Shown: positions 24,682 to 34,396 of the stretch, in pieces
Numbering within the stretch: position 1 is the first letter of the stretch
Layout: the number at the start of each line of letters is the position of its first letter
Source: a virus
Direction: 5' to 3' (one strand)
IMG/VR virus record: IMGVR_UViG_3300033978_000202
Location: 1-63,364 of that record
DNA: 63,364 bases
Translations under genes and position numbers: made by a program
Notes under the pieces: model-generated
Told to the model about the DNA's origin: nothing
What the model saw: only the letters and a program-made list of their open reading frames with translations
Databases searched by the model: none

Positions 24682-25092
24682 TTACAATACTTTTATTAGT
24701 TCACCTATATACCCATCGCCTAAGATATACCCTAATTCTTTATAGGTATCCTTTAGCCCCGGGTGTTTTATCAAAGCATAAGAATATTTATGCCCTGTAT
24801 TTCTACAAATATTAGTCAATGTTTCGACCAATAGTTTTATTGCCTCACTTCTCTCCGGTTTCTTTCTATACTCCTTGTTGGATATTATCCAATCAACCCA
24901 CGCAACCTTTGAGTTCGTGGTGTATATAAATCCTGCACACACCGGCTCATCTTCATCAAGCACCATTATGCCACCCTTACCATCATCAGGTAAGAAATCT
25001 CGTTGAGCAGGCTCCCATCCCCATTCCTTCCACCACCCTACTAACGTAGAATCATAATCATTTTCGTTCAATGGTCGTACAATAAATGCCAT
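24682..25092 (-). CDS. GNAT-like acetyltransferase
   Basis: This 136-residue protein has the GNAT layout: N-terminal IVRPLNENDY, strand VCAGFIYTT (51-59), strand VAWVDWIISN (63-72), and then a helix ERSEAIKLLVETL (80-92) where acetyl-CoA would bind. A QxxGxG/A loop is not evident. Similar small GNATs lie among tail genes of other Bacteroidetes podoviruses. The target is unknown. TATCTTTG on the minus strand at 25098-25105 resembles a -7 box just upstream, without a good -33. Confidence 0.65.
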   Translation of the reverse strand: MAFIVRPLNENDYDSTLVGWWKEWGWEPAQRDFLPDDGKGGIMVLDEDEPVCAGFIYTTNSKVAWVDWIISNKEYRKKPERSEAIKLLVETLTNICRNTGHKYSYALIKHPGLKDTYKELGYILGDGYIGELIKVL

Positions 25093-25113
25093 CTATACAA
25101 AGATATTGAAAAA

Positions 25114-25920
25114 TTAAGGATAACTTTTCATCACTTCTGACTCTACGGCAAAGAGTTCTACCTGACTAACACTATTGTTTTCAAGGTTGAAAACGCAGTA
25201 GTGTCCGAGGACACCGTGCGATTCTGCCACAGCGTTTTTGATAAACATTATGTACGGGTTCTGTATAGCCGGGATGGTAGCTCCGGGTATGGTCGTATCC
25301 ACCGTAATCCTGTTAAGGTTGGATGGATAGTTCTGCTGAATATTGGTCACCCTCCCGAACAGCAAAGGCGTATTGTAAGTTGGGGGCAGGCTATAGTATA
25401 GCATATCCCCGATGCTTATGATACTACCTATTGATATAGGGCTTGCTCCGATCGCAAAATTGACCTGAACGGCTGACCCTGTACCGGTAATGGTAGTGCT
25501 CCTACCTATACCATTGGTAAGCCTAAGAGCGTACTCAGAAGGCTGTGCCGGTGTAGTACCTGCGTTACGGACAAAGGCAAAGAAAGAGGCTTCCTTCTTT
25601 TCAAAGTAGCTGCCTTGAATAAAGCCATCGTCCATTAAGTCGGTCACCATTGTTACGGACCAAGGAGCATCACCTTCTAAGTTGATGGTTTTGAATAGCT
25701 TATTCTCAAGCGGAGACTCATTGAATACGCTTTGTATACGTGATGGGTACTGCACTCCGTAAAAGTTATTACGGGTGTTGTTTACGTTGTGCCTATACAG
25801 GTTTCCACCCTTAAACGTATAGAAGTAGTTATTCATCCCGATCATCCAATCAGGCAAAAAGGAATAGAAGGATGCCCATCCTTCTACCCCTTCACTATAT
25901 GTTAGTGTATATGCTGCCAT
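25114..25920 (-). CDS. Tail-associated structural protein
   Basis: This 268-residue protein is rich in beta strands, Ser, Asn and aromatic residues (WASFYSFLPDWMIGMNNYFY near residue 15). It resembles a conserved virion protein family in Bacteroidetes phages that accompanies the long nozzle protein. No enzyme motif is seen. It lies between the Cys-rich appendage genes and the GNAT gene. A tail role is inferred from context. Confidence 0.55.
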   Translation of the reverse strand: MAAYTLTYSEGVEGWASFYSFLPDWMIGMNNYFYTFKGGNLYRHNVNNTRNNFYGVQYPSRIQSVFNESPLENKLFKTINLEGDAPWSVTMVTDLMDDGFIQGSYFEKKEASFFAFVRNAGTTPAQPSEYALRLTNGIGRSTTITGTGSAVQVNFAIGASPISIGSIISIGDMLYYSLPPTYNTPLLFGRVTNIQQNYPSNLNRITVDTTIPGATIPAIQNPYIMFIKNAVAESHGVLGHYCVFNLENNSVSQVELFAVESEVMKSYP

Positions 25921-25923
25921 AGT

Positions 25924-27084
25924 TTAACATTGTACTGATGAATAAGCTGTTATCTCTCCCCCTCCGCTCATATCCCAATTTGCAGAAGCAAACACAAATA
26001 GCTCGAGAACAGGACTTGTCATTGCCGCATCCCAAAATAAGTTGCATCCTACATTAGGTGTTGGACAATCGCAGTATAGAATCTTAGGGTTTGTGCCTGC
26101 ATCAGAACAAGCTGCAGCGGCACTTACATTGCTTACTCCGCATCCTCCAATAGAATAAGACCCTCCACCTGAGCAAGGTCCAATTGCCACAATAACACCA
26201 TTGGCATCTACCTGAAACCAATCGTTAGTTGTTCCTGCAACAGCGGTATGATAGTATCCGGCAGTAAGCTTAAACTCACCGTTAGGGTCACTGAATACTA
26301 AATCGTATAGCCCAAGTGTCCCTGCACCGCCTGTAACATAAGCTACATAATATCCTACAGTAATTCCTAATGCACAAGCAGCGGTATTAGTTGCAGCCAT
26401 TGGAGATGCCTCAAAAACAGGTAAAGCTGCAGGGCAAGCAACTGACAAATCAAATGCTGTTCCTGAGCAGGGACCAATGAATGTCAAGTCAAGTATAGAT
26501 GGTGCAGCGGTTGTTTTTGGTATTACCATTACGCAATTACCGGGACCTCCTACTGTTAAATCCATTTGCCCTGACAAAACACTAACTGTTGTAGTCGTAC
26601 CTAATGAAGAAAAAGTTGTTCCGTTATACTCATATTCGTCAAGAGTATGAGGAGAACCTGAAACAATATTACAATCTGCAGATGTAGCTCCAATATACGT
26701 AGGAAGACCTGCGCTACCTTGTAACCATCCGTATGATGGAGAAGATAGACCATTGTAAGATATACTATTAAACACAGCTAATACGCCATCCGGCACGCTG
26801 TATGGATCAAACGTAACTACAACAGCGCCTGTGTCAGTTCCTAAGTCTATTCCTACATAGTATATACCCTGTTGTCCCGATGCTGCTATTGATCCCCCAC
26901 AAGGAGTAGCACAAGATGGGCAAGAGGTCTGAGGCAGTAATACACCCGACACTTGCTCACGCACAATTGTACCATCTGAGTAAAACCCATCAGGCGCAAC
27001 CGTGGTCAGATTAACATCGGTATAAATAATTGTAGCTGACGCAAGAGATGGCGCATCTACGTAAAAAGTTCCTTGTGTTGCCAT
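25924..27084 (-). CDS. Cys-rich beta appendage protein, possible receptor-binding protein
   Basis: This 386-residue protein is almost wholly beta-prone, low in charge and rich in Gly, Thr, Ser and Cys. The first 60 residues (MATQGTFYVDAPSLASATII, then APDGFYSDGTIVREQVSGVL) match the neighbouring 81-residue protein, so the two share an N-terminal attachment module. The remaining 320 residues would be the variable part. Cys spacing (CPSC, CDCP) may form disulfides or bind metal. Tail-tip or decoration role inferred. Confidence 0.6.
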   Translation of the reverse strand: MATQGTFYVDAPSLASATIIYTDVNLTTVAPDGFYSDGTIVREQVSGVLLPQTSCPSCATPCGGSIAASGQQGIYYVGIDLGTDTGAVVVTFDPYSVPDGVLAVFNSISYNGLSSPSYGWLQGSAGLPTYIGATSADCNIVSGSPHTLDEYEYNGTTFSSLGTTTTVSVLSGQMDLTVGGPGNCVMVIPKTTAAPSILDLTFIGPCSGTAFDLSVACPAALPVFEASPMAATNTAACALGITVGYYVAYVTGGAGTLGLYDLVFSDPNGEFKLTAGYYHTAVAGTTNDWFQVDANGVIVAIGPCSGGGSYSIGGCGVSNVSAAAACSDAGTNPKILYCDCPTPNVGCNLFWDAAMTSPVLELFVFASANWDMSGGGEITAYSSVQC

Positions 27085-27095
27085 TTAATTTAAGT

Positions 27096-27341
27096 TTATG
27101 GTGCGATACAGTTACAACATACATCAAGTGCGCTTACAGTTGAATAACAAAGAGTAACCTCTGTACCACAACCGGGGCAAGCTGATTGAGCTTGTAGCAC
27201 CCCACTAACCTGTTGCCTAACAATACTATTATCTGAATAGTACCCATCAGGCGCAAGAGTTGTGAGTCCAACATTAGTGTAAACTGCAGTTGCCGTAGCA
27301 AGTGACGCAGCGTTTAAGTAATAAGTTCCTTGTGTTGCCAT
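27096..27341 (-). CDS. Mini-paralogue of the Cys-rich appendage protein
   Basis: This 81-residue protein combines the N-terminal module of the 386-residue protein at 25924 (MATQGTYYLNAASL, APDGYYSDNSIVRQQVSGVL, CPGC) with a C-terminus (LCYSTVSALDVCCNC) that resembles the end of the 1490-residue protein upstream (LCYSNVSLLDACCGC). It looks like a shuffled, minimal member of the set rather than a degraded gene, because the frame is intact and both ends are clean. Confidence 0.6.
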   Translation of the reverse strand: MATQGTYYLNAASLATATAVYTNVGLTTLAPDGYYSDNSIVRQQVSGVLQAQSACPGCGTEVTLCYSTVSALDVCCNCIAP

Positions 27342-27352
27342 TTTATTTTATT

Positions 27353-30300
27353 TTAATCATTACAACCGCAGCAAGCATCCAACAAACTTACGTTTGAGTA
27401 GCATAAATCAAATGCCGGTGGAGGTACATCGCATCCGCAACAAGCGTTGTTTGTGTCTGCATCAGAGTAACACAACTCAAGTGGCAGAGAGCTTCTGTAA
27501 TCCCATATCAAATATAAATATTGTCCGCTGCTTGGGACGGTAAAAGTTCCTGTATAATATCCTGCTGCTCCTGTTGGTGCAACTGTTGTAGCTGCTGCAA
27601 GTAAATTTGCAATGCCAACCTGAGTGTTAGGGTATAGTGTATTGCTTCTTAAATATCTAAACTTATTGTAAGAAGGATTGAAATCAAAAGTATCAAATCC
27701 TTGCTTGTTTGAAATCAACTCCATTGCTGCTCCTGAAGGAGGGAATCCACCTGTGCCTTGAGGACCAATGATAATATTGTACTCAGATACCACAGGACTT
27801 TGAGCAGATGAATCAAATGTTACAAGTGTAGACTGAAGAGGTGAAATAAATCCTGCATCCGTATACCTGTACTCATTATGGATAAACTTACCGGCATCGG
27901 CATTGCTTGTTAAGCAGATGTTGACAATACCTATCTCGTTTGCTTCTACGCAGTTTACAAGTACGCTTACATTGACGTTGTCAGTAGCAATAACATTAAC
28001 AATAAGTTCGTTAATAGCGTTACTGTTTTTGGCTATTGTAAGAGACCCTGATGTAGTTACTACCCCTGAAGAAACAGTAGTTAACCCATAAGTTACTACC
28101 ACTTCAAATTCAGCAGTTGATGATGGGTCTACCGTATAGTCAACGATACAGTCTCCAACAGAGGTGTCTTCAAATATCACCCCATACTGCCTGTTTGATC
28201 CTGCTTCAATAGTGAAGTCTTGCTCGATACCGCAACTATAAATAATAGGAGGAATAGGCACAGAGCTGTCGTTAGTGGTGAGCACATACTCATTCATATA
28301 TGGGTCAAACCCACCAAGCTTTTGAGTATTGAAGGATTGGATAAAGTTATCTCTAAACCAAGTCCGCATACCTTGCTCAGACACCACTCTTAATTGGTCT
28401 GTGCTATAAGAGTTTCCAATAAGTTGCAGTACAGCCCCACGCTTTACGTCTGTAAAGTATCTATAGTAACCCCATTGTACATAGCTTTCAGGATGGAAGC
28501 TGATACCATACTTCTCAACACGAGCAATTTGAGTACCCAATACTTCAGGCACGGAGGTAATAGCACCACCGGCTGCAGCATCTGAGAGTAAGTTCTTGCC
28601 TGCAAGTACGTATGAAATCTTATCTTCTTGTAGCGTAAGTACGTCAGTCTCTCGTCCATCTAACTTATAGATAGGACCGAATGATACCTCTAAATATTTG
28701 TAGTTAAGCAGTCCTAAATTGAACTCATTTAATTTATTAACATTTGACTCAAAGTTATACACACCACTGTATGTGATGTCAGCAAAGCGCCTTGTTCTCT
28801 TGTATTGCTGTACCGATATGGACGTTACACGGTTGCCAAGATTAAAGGTCTTGCCAATAATTGAGTCACGAATCTTATAGCTTTCAGCACCATTACCAAA
28901 ACAGAAACAGTTAAAGAACTCTGTGTCTATTATTGCCGGCAAAGATGCAGTTTGGTTCTGTATGTTACCCAAGTGTCTTCCGTTGGCATCAATACCAAAA
29001 GACAAATGATTCTCAAAGAATACATCAGGTAATGAGTCAACGGGTTGTGTCTCGAATATCAGGGTAGTCTCAGCTCTAAACACTTCAATGTTTACAATAA
29101 CAGTAGACCTACGCTTCTCTCTCGAAGCTACACCACCACATCTAAGAGTACCACTGACAATAAGAGTTAGCTGATTATTGGCAGGATTGCGATAGAACCT
29201 ATAATAGTTTTTACACAAATCAGTTGAAATGTCTGTGTTGTTTGATGCAAGTGTAGGTATAAATTCATTTTCAACAGGACATTCATTACCCCCAACCTCT
29301 TGATCTCCATCATCAAGTATCTGTTCTACGTTGTCTCCAATCCACCACTCCATCATATTATCATAATTGGCAGAAGAAACAAGCGTTTTCTCTAAAGTAT
29401 AAATACGCCTCTCACAAGCTCCATTACCTTGACCAACACCAAGACGCTGAAACTTAAAATATAATTTAATTCTACTACCGGCAGGTACAGTATAATCAAC
29501 CCAAGCACTTGTTGCGGTATCAAATCTGTTCATTGGGTAGTTCAAAATAGGATACTCTCCTGCATCGTTTTGATCTACCTGTTCGTTGCCCGGTGCAATA
29601 ATTGAAAGTTCATCCTGAACAACAGCAAAGCTGTTTGGATTAATCTTCATATATACCCCCGATGGAACAGGAATATTTACGGTAGGGTCAAGTTCACTTG
29701 GTATCTCAATGAATCCTGCTTGCTTAGCTTCTTTCTCAAGCACTGTTGCGTATACGCAATTATTTGTAGGTCCACTTGTGTCAGCCTTTACGATAAGCCT
29801 ATCACCCTGCTGTACCTTACGTGCGTTTTCTCCTTCAAGTAAAAAGTATGCGTTATTACTTAGAGGGTCGTCAAAGAAGATGCTACTATATATGGTATCG
29901 TAACTTTCTTCGTCAGGCTTAATAACAAACTTATATCTCTTAGCCCAAGCCGGAGCTATCTGAGTTGTAGGAATAGTTACCCTAATAGAGTTCTTGGTAT
30001 CAGATGCAGAGCAAGGAATGTGTACTGTATTTCTTGGACTAACCAAGGCTGTAGTAGAACGACCAAAGTCATCCATATACACGATACCAATCTCATACCC
30101 ACGATTGCTATGCAAGCTGCGTGGTGAATTTATTTTTTGATAGAAAGCTTCTGCAAAGTTTACTGAGTAATACTCATACACACTAATTGTTGGTGTAGTA
30201 GTATTGTCAACATATCTCATTGCAGGAAACTGTAGACCAATTATTTGACTTGCAGGTGTAGTAATAATGCTTATTGGCTGACCTGCAGCAGAAATACCAC

Positions 30301-31825
30301 TCTGAAACTTTATTAGTGCGTCTAAGTTGTTTGGTAGTGCACAGTTAAGCTGATCAGTAAATGTTGTCCCATTACAAGAGTTTGCTATAGGCTGAATATT
30401 TGCAATCGTTCCAATAACATCTTGAAACGCTACACTTGTAGCCATCTGATAAACAGAAGTATATGTAGTTGGAAGTGTAAACGTAAGCGTCAAATTAATG
30501 TTTTCGCTTGTCTCTGTAGGGAATGGGGTGCTCCCTGCAAACATATTGTGCGTAAGCCTTACATCTAATGTAATTGAAGAACCGGCAATAAGTTGTATAC
30601 CTGTTAGGTTAATATTTACAGTCGCATTTGGAATAGTTTGATTGCTACCAAAACTATATATACCAACAGATGTAGTGTCAGGTACACTTGTAGTACCAAC
30701 CAATTCAGAAACTGCAGAAGCAACGTACTCAAGTTTGGTTACGTTTCCATTCTTGTCAACTAAGTCGTATCCCTCAACATAGTTGCCATACATTAAACGA
30801 TTGCCCATAATAGTTTGGGCTCTTGCAAGAAGTGGTACGTTATCATACAACCTAAGTAACTCTGACTCAGGAAGTACTGTAAATATCTTACTATTTGTAA
30901 ACGTATATGTATAGTTGGTGTTGTTTGCAAGACCAAGCTCAGCCTTATCAAGATTCTCTATAACCTTTACAATACTTGTTCCTGCTTCTTTGAATAACAG
31001 GTCAACACCAACAACAAGCGGACCACCTGAGTTATATGTAATGATAGCAGTGTTGTTCAAGTTTACCATCCCCTCATTGAGGTAGCTATTAATACTGAAC
31101 TCAAATGGGTTGGGAGAAAACGCAGGGGCAGACCATTGAGATGTCGCAGAATATTCTCCATCTTGATAACGATAACGATATGCGAAACAGATAAACCTGT
31201 CTTCCATAAAGTTGTCTTGCTGACCTGTTCTTATCTCACGAATAGCAGGAGCTGCAATTGGTGGTTTCTTAATTACAAGTAGCGACTCTGCACTAAATTG
31301 ATCTATGTTACCAATAGGGTTGGCATAGTTTCTTGTTATATTAAATACCCTTGGAGGGTTGTAATTATCAGTAAAAAATATCAACTGATCAATAAGGTCA
31401 ACACCTGTAATTAAAAATTGAGGATTAAAGTTTAGCGTAGTGTTTACACCACCACCATCATTGATGCTAATTACGTGGTAGGTAAGAGCGTTTTGAATTG
31501 TGTTATACGACACAATCATATCAAGTTTCCCGGTAGCTCCAATAGGGAAGGTGGGGTCGTGTACAAACCAAAATATTCTTTCGTTTGCACTATCATCAAT
31601 TGCACCAATACATTTTGCGTTTGCGCTAAGTGGTGTATTATTAACATACCTAAGCTGAGTAAGAGCTACGTTACCTTTTGTATTTTCTATTACACCAATC
31701 TCAGCTTGCTCAGTAGAACCCATACGGACGTTGAGCGCATCAATATACTCTCCGTTTGGAACAAGTCGCTCGTCTACGACCTTGTTCATCCTACCTGCTA
31801 TGAAGTTCCTTGTTATGTTTGGCAT
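27353..31825 (-). CDS. Large tail nozzle/muzzle-type structural protein (1490 residues)
   Basis: The N-terminus (FIAGRMNKVVDERLVPNGEY, then IDALNVRMGSTEQAEIG) is typical of the large beta-propeller-like tail proteins of Bacteroidetes podoviruses, comparable in role to T7 gp12 or P22 gp10. The body is beta-rich with many Asn, Thr and Tyr. The last 50 residues carry two copies of a Cys-rich motif (CYSDADTNNACCGC and CYSNVSLLDACCGC), also present once in the adjacent 81-residue protein. It probably forms the distal tail tube. Confidence 0.65.
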   Translation of the reverse strand: MPNITRNFIAGRMNKVVDERLVPNGEYIDALNVRMGSTEQAEIGVIENTKGNVALTQLRYVNNTPLSANAKCIGAIDDSANERIFWFVHDPTFPIGATGKLDMIVSYNTIQNALTYHVISINDGGGVNTTLNFNPQFLITGVDLIDQLIFFTDNYNPPRVFNITRNYANPIGNIDQFSAESLLVIKKPPIAAPAIREIRTGQQDNFMEDRFICFAYRYRYQDGEYSATSQWSAPAFSPNPFEFSINSYLNEGMVNLNNTAIITYNSGGPLVVGVDLLFKEAGTSIVKVIENLDKAELGLANNTNYTYTFTNSKIFTVLPESELLRLYDNVPLLARAQTIMGNRLMYGNYVEGYDLVDKNGNVTKLEYVASAVSELVGTTSVPDTTSVGIYSFGSNQTIPNATVNINLTGIQLIAGSSITLDVRLTHNMFAGSTPFPTETSENINLTLTFTLPTTYTSVYQMATSVAFQDVIGTIANIQPIANSCNGTTFTDQLNCALPNNLDALIKFQSGISAAGQPISIITTPASQIIGLQFPAMRYVDNTTTPTISVYEYYSVNFAEAFYQKINSPRSLHSNRGYEIGIVYMDDFGRSTTALVSPRNTVHIPCSASDTKNSIRVTIPTTQIAPAWAKRYKFVIKPDEESYDTIYSSIFFDDPLSNNAYFLLEGENARKVQQGDRLIVKADTSGPTNNCVYATVLEKEAKQAGFIEIPSELDPTVNIPVPSGVYMKINPNSFAVVQDELSIIAPGNEQVDQNDAGEYPILNYPMNRFDTATSAWVDYTVPAGSRIKLYFKFQRLGVGQGNGACERRIYTLEKTLVSSANYDNMMEWWIGDNVEQILDDGDQEVGGNECPVENEFIPTLASNNTDISTDLCKNYYRFYRNPANNQLTLIVSGTLRCGGVASREKRRSTVIVNIEVFRAETTLIFETQPVDSLPDVFFENHLSFGIDANGRHLGNIQNQTASLPAIIDTEFFNCFCFGNGAESYKIRDSIIGKTFNLGNRVTSISVQQYKRTRRFADITYSGVYNFESNVNKLNEFNLGLLNYKYLEVSFGPIYKLDGRETDVLTLQEDKISYVLAGKNLLSDAAAGGAITSVPEVLGTQIARVEKYGISFHPESYVQWGYYRYFTDVKRGAVLQLIGNSYSTDQLRVVSEQGMRTWFRDNFIQSFNTQKLGGFDPYMNEYVLTTNDSSVPIPPIIYSCGIEQDFTIEAGSNRQYGVIFEDTSVGDCIVDYTVDPSSTAEFEVVVTYGLTTVSSGVVTTSGSLTIAKNSNAINELIVNVIATDNVNVSVLVNCVEANEIGIVNICLTSNADAGKFIHNEYRYTDAGFISPLQSTLVTFDSSAQSPVVSEYNIIIGPQGTGGFPPSGAAMELISNKQGFDTFDFNPSYNKFRYLRSNTLYPNTQVGIANLLAAATTVAPTGAAGYYTGTFTVPSSGQYLYLIWDYRSSLPLELCYSDADTNNACCGCDVPPPAFDLCYSNVSLLDACCGCND

Positions 31826-31826
31826 A

Positions 31827-32750
31827 TTATTTCAACCACTTGTCCATACCACGCAGATTCATAAGAAGTCTGCCCGGATGAATGTTACTCATTCTAATTT
31901 TTGCGTTGCGAAGTAAAGCCGCTTTTTCTTTACGAGCACGAGCAATAATGTACTCTTGTACACCAAGCTTAGCGTTCAGTATCTCGTATTGAATATATGC
32001 GTAAATATACTTCTCAAATAATTTATTAACGCTGACAATTGAATCATCACCATTCTCCATACCATCAGAGATGTATTCGAGAATGACAGACTGATTATAC
32101 ATATCAGAGTTAAAGTTGATAACCCCCATTCTCTGATCAATAGCAAATGTTGGGTTGAAGTTTGCAGTCTCTGTATTAAGACCGTAGCGCTCTCCAAGGC
32201 TATAATCAAAATACCAAACGCCATCAATATTCCATCCAAGTTGCCCATTGTAGGTGCTCTGTGGATTCAAATAAATACTCTTTTTTATGCCTGCCAAACG
32301 CTGTAAGTCTATCTCAGAAAATTGAGGAGATAGCGCATTGCCAAATTGGTCAAACAATATCTTTCCGGTTTGGTCTTGCAAGTATGCAAGAGATGAAAGA
32401 ATTTGAATATTCTCTGTGAGTGGTCTTAGGTATCCATCTTTGTAAAGATTTACTCTTACCCAATTCACATAGTCCGATGGAAGTATATATCGAAGCGTAT
32501 CATCAACTGTAAGCTGTAAAACTTTTAGCTGTTTGAACGCATCGTAGTTTAGTTCCTGTATGGCACGCTTTGCGTGGAACAATATTTTGTAACGCTCTTC
32601 ATTGTTTACAAGAGAATGGTTACCTGCATACATCAACATAAAGTTGTTGACAATATCGAACAGGCTTACGTATTGGTACGAACCCCAATTGACATCTGTT
32701 GGTGGTACACCATTATTCTCGTAATATTTATATTGAGTAATGTATGCCAT
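31827..32750 (-). CDS. Head-tail connector/adaptor protein
   Basis: This 307-residue protein starts 2 bases after the upstream gene's stop. It begins YITQYKYYENNGVPPTDVNW and is rich in Tyr, Asn and Leu. The C-terminal 60 residues are helical and basic. Its position between the connector at 32753 and the nozzle protein matches the gp11/gp4-type adaptor of short-tailed phages. Assignment rests on gene order and general resemblance. Confidence 0.55.
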   Translation of the reverse strand: MAYITQYKYYENNGVPPTDVNWGSYQYVSLFDIVNNFMLMYAGNHSLVNNEERYKILFHAKRAIQELNYDAFKQLKVLQLTVDDTLRYILPSDYVNWVRVNLYKDGYLRPLTENIQILSSLAYLQDQTGKILFDQFGNALSPQFSEIDLQRLAGIKKSIYLNPQSTYNGQLGWNIDGVWYFDYSLGERYGLNTETANFNPTFAIDQRMGVINFNSDMYNQSVILEYISDGMENGDDSIVSVNKLFEKYIYAYIQYEILNAKLGVQEYIIARARKEKAALLRNAKIRMSNIHPGRLLMNLRGMDKWLK

Positions 32751-32752
32751 AA

Positions 32753-33493
32753 TTATTGCGATTGTTTTTGTTCTTCAGCAGCACCGAATTGAACAGCCAT
32801 TATCTCACGAATAGACATACCTGCGTATTGAAGAATCTTTGTTACAAGCTTGAACTCATCTTCTGCAGGAACCTCAAAGTCTTGATAGTCGGGCTGCGAT
32901 TGGTCAAATACCGGCTCGCCACCTGTTAAAGAAACGAATGTCCATTTAGGGTCTTTCGGATACCTAAAATAATTTGCATCAACTTCATTCGGAAGGTTGA
33001 TGGTAGATGGATATACTGTAAGTACGCCACCCTCCTGCGTATATGCAGGATACTGTTCTGTTGGAGCCGTAAGATTTGACGTAGTAAGCATTGTGATTTT
33101 ATTATGCGTTACCTTCTCTGCCTCTCCCTTGAATACACGTGGAGATACAGATGCGTCATAGCACATAATCTTATTAATCATAAAATAGTCAAATCCTGTA
33201 GTAGTAATAGACGGAAGAAAAAATCTGTTTGTTGCAGGCGCAACTTGCGTAAGCGTTGAGGTTAAAGCAAAAACTTCCATCGCCTCTTCTATAGGCTTTC
33301 TTTGATCAGCGTAATCTATACCGGACTTTCTTAGGTTCTCTAAATTAACTACGTTGTTGTATTCAGAAAAGTATTCTTCAAATACTTCAAGCTGAGACTG
33401 CTTGGCAAACAGGTTAAAGTCTGCCGGTGATATATAGCCGTAGTTATTTTTATTGAGAATGGAAAGTACCGTATTTCTGACGGAATTTATCAT
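32753..33493 (-). CDS. Head-tail connector (ring) protein
   Basis: This 246-residue protein has a helical N-terminus (NTVLSILNKNNYGYISPADF, then NLFAKQSQLEVFEEYF) followed by a beta-rich core and a helical end. This composition is common in ring proteins docked under the portal. It is the first gene after the terminator at 33515-33544 and has its own promoter at 33507-33537. Confidence 0.55.
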   Translation of the reverse strand: MINSVRNTVLSILNKNNYGYISPADFNLFAKQSQLEVFEEYFSEYNNVVNLENLRKSGIDYADQRKPIEEAMEVFALTSTLTQVAPATNRFFLPSITTTGFDYFMINKIMCYDASVSPRVFKGEAEKVTHNKITMLTTSNLTAPTEQYPAYTQEGGVLTVYPSTINLPNEVDANYFRYPKDPKWTFVSLTGGEPVFDQSQPDYQDFEVPAEDEFKLVTKILQYAGMSIREIMAVQFGAAEEQKQSQ

Positions 33494-33506
33494 TATAGTC
33501 TTTTTA

Positions 33507-33537
33507 CAAATATAAACAAAAAAAGAGGGTATAGAAA
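33507..33537 (-). promoter_or_regulatory. Late promoter for the connector-tail genes
   Basis: On the minus strand TATATTTG (33507-33514) is preceded by TTTC (33534-33537) with a 19-base spacer, one mismatch from the Bacteroidetes consensus. It lies 13 bases before the start codon and is interleaved with the terminator of the preceding gene. Confidence 0.55.
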
Positions 33538-33544
33538 TACCCTC
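33515..33544 (-). terminator. Rho-independent terminator after the 248-residue head gene
   Basis: Perfect 8-bp stem GAGGGTAT (33525-33532)/ATACCCTC (33537-33544) with a 4-base loop. Read on the minus strand it is followed by a run of T with one G. Confidence 0.9.
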
Positions 33545-33572
33545 TCTACCTAAACACTATGAAACCATTAAC

Positions 33573-34319
33573 CTATGCTAAGTTACTTTCAAGCATCTTA
33601 AGGGCATCAATTCCTTCATCGGTCTTCAGAAACTCCGCAACGGTAAAGTAGGGGTCTTGAGCATACGGAACGGTCAACATCTTCTTCTTATTGGACCCCG
33701 TATTAAACCATACTTCCTTCTGTCCGTTCCTGAATGTCAATAATTTATTCTCAAAGAACACGTGTACGTTTGACTGTAGCTTCAGCATTGGGTCCCCAAG
33801 TACATTTAAGAATCCTTTGGGGTCTCGCTTGGCATAAATCAGTACATCTCTTTTAAGCTCAGAACTTGTAAATCTCGATGGGTCTTTGCCAAAGAGAACT
33901 CTTGACACACTCTCGAGCTGCTCCAAAGAGAGCTGACGAGCTTGAATCAAGGCATCCACCTCCACAGTTAAACTCTCTACCTCTTTTGCAGCATCTTTTT
34001 CATTGTCTACCTCAATAAAAGTCCTACCATTTAGGGGGTGGTAGTACAAGAACTCTTGTAAAACAGGGTTATTTTTAGGAACGCTAAGAAACCCGTTCTC
34101 GAATATAACAGGTTCGACAATGGCATTACCGTCTTGCTCGTCCTCAAAAGGAGTCTTTTGGTTGACAGCGTATCGCAAGGGTCGGTTAATATTGTTTTCT
34201 TCATCGAACCAAAGTAATGGATAACGTCTTGTATTTCTTGAAGGTAGCGTATATGAAAGGGGGGCTACGTCCCCTTTAAGCTTGTAAATCCTGTCAGCAG
34301 GAACCAATTTCTTTTTCAT
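33573..34319 (-). CDS. Conserved head-associated protein
   Basis: This 248-residue protein begins KKKLVPADRIYKLKGDVAPL and contains a helical central part (about 105-140, Glu/Leu-rich) between beta-prone ends. I do not recognise a named family. It stands alone between two terminators downstream of the major capsid gene, which suggests a strongly expressed virion component such as a decoration or head-fibre protein; this is inference. Confidence 0.55.
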   Translation of the reverse strand: MKKKLVPADRIYKLKGDVAPLSYTLPSRNTRRYPLLWFDEENNINRPLRYAVNQKTPFEDEQDGNAIVEPVIFENGFLSVPKNNPVLQEFLYYHPLNGRTFIEVDNEKDAAKEVESLTVEVDALIQARQLSLEQLESVSRVLFGKDPSRFTSSELKRDVLIYAKRDPKGFLNVLGDPMLKLQSNVHVFFENKLLTFRNGQKEVWFNTGSNKKKMLTVPYAQDPYFTVAEFLKTDEGIDALKMLESNLA

Positions 34320-34340
34320 TAGATTTTAATTTGATTAGAT

Positions 34341-34380
34341 TAAAAATAAGGGGGAGTGTCTTTGAAGACACCCCACCCTT
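34341..34380 (-). terminator. Terminator of the major capsid gene, built on the quasi-palindrome
   Basis: The 16-bp element (34356-34371) forms the tip. Outside it, after one mismatch, GG (34353-34354) pairs CC (34373-34374). After a bulged A, AAGGG (34348-34352) pairs CCCTT (34376-34380). Read on the minus strand the hairpin is followed by ATTTTTAAT. It ends the scaffold-capsid transcript. Confidence 0.8.
34356..34371 (-). repeat. 16-bp quasi-palindrome, copy 6, in the capsid terminator
   Basis: Exact copy that reads GTGTCTTCAAAGACAC in the direction of transcription and forms the apex of the terminator hairpin. Confidence 0.9.
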
Positions 34381-34396
34381 TATGGTTTTTCTTCGA

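Noticed and set aside
28164-28180. Near-match to the 16-bp element (GTGTCTTCAAATATCAC)
   Set aside because: Only the left arm and centre match; the right arm is different and the inverted repeat is broken.
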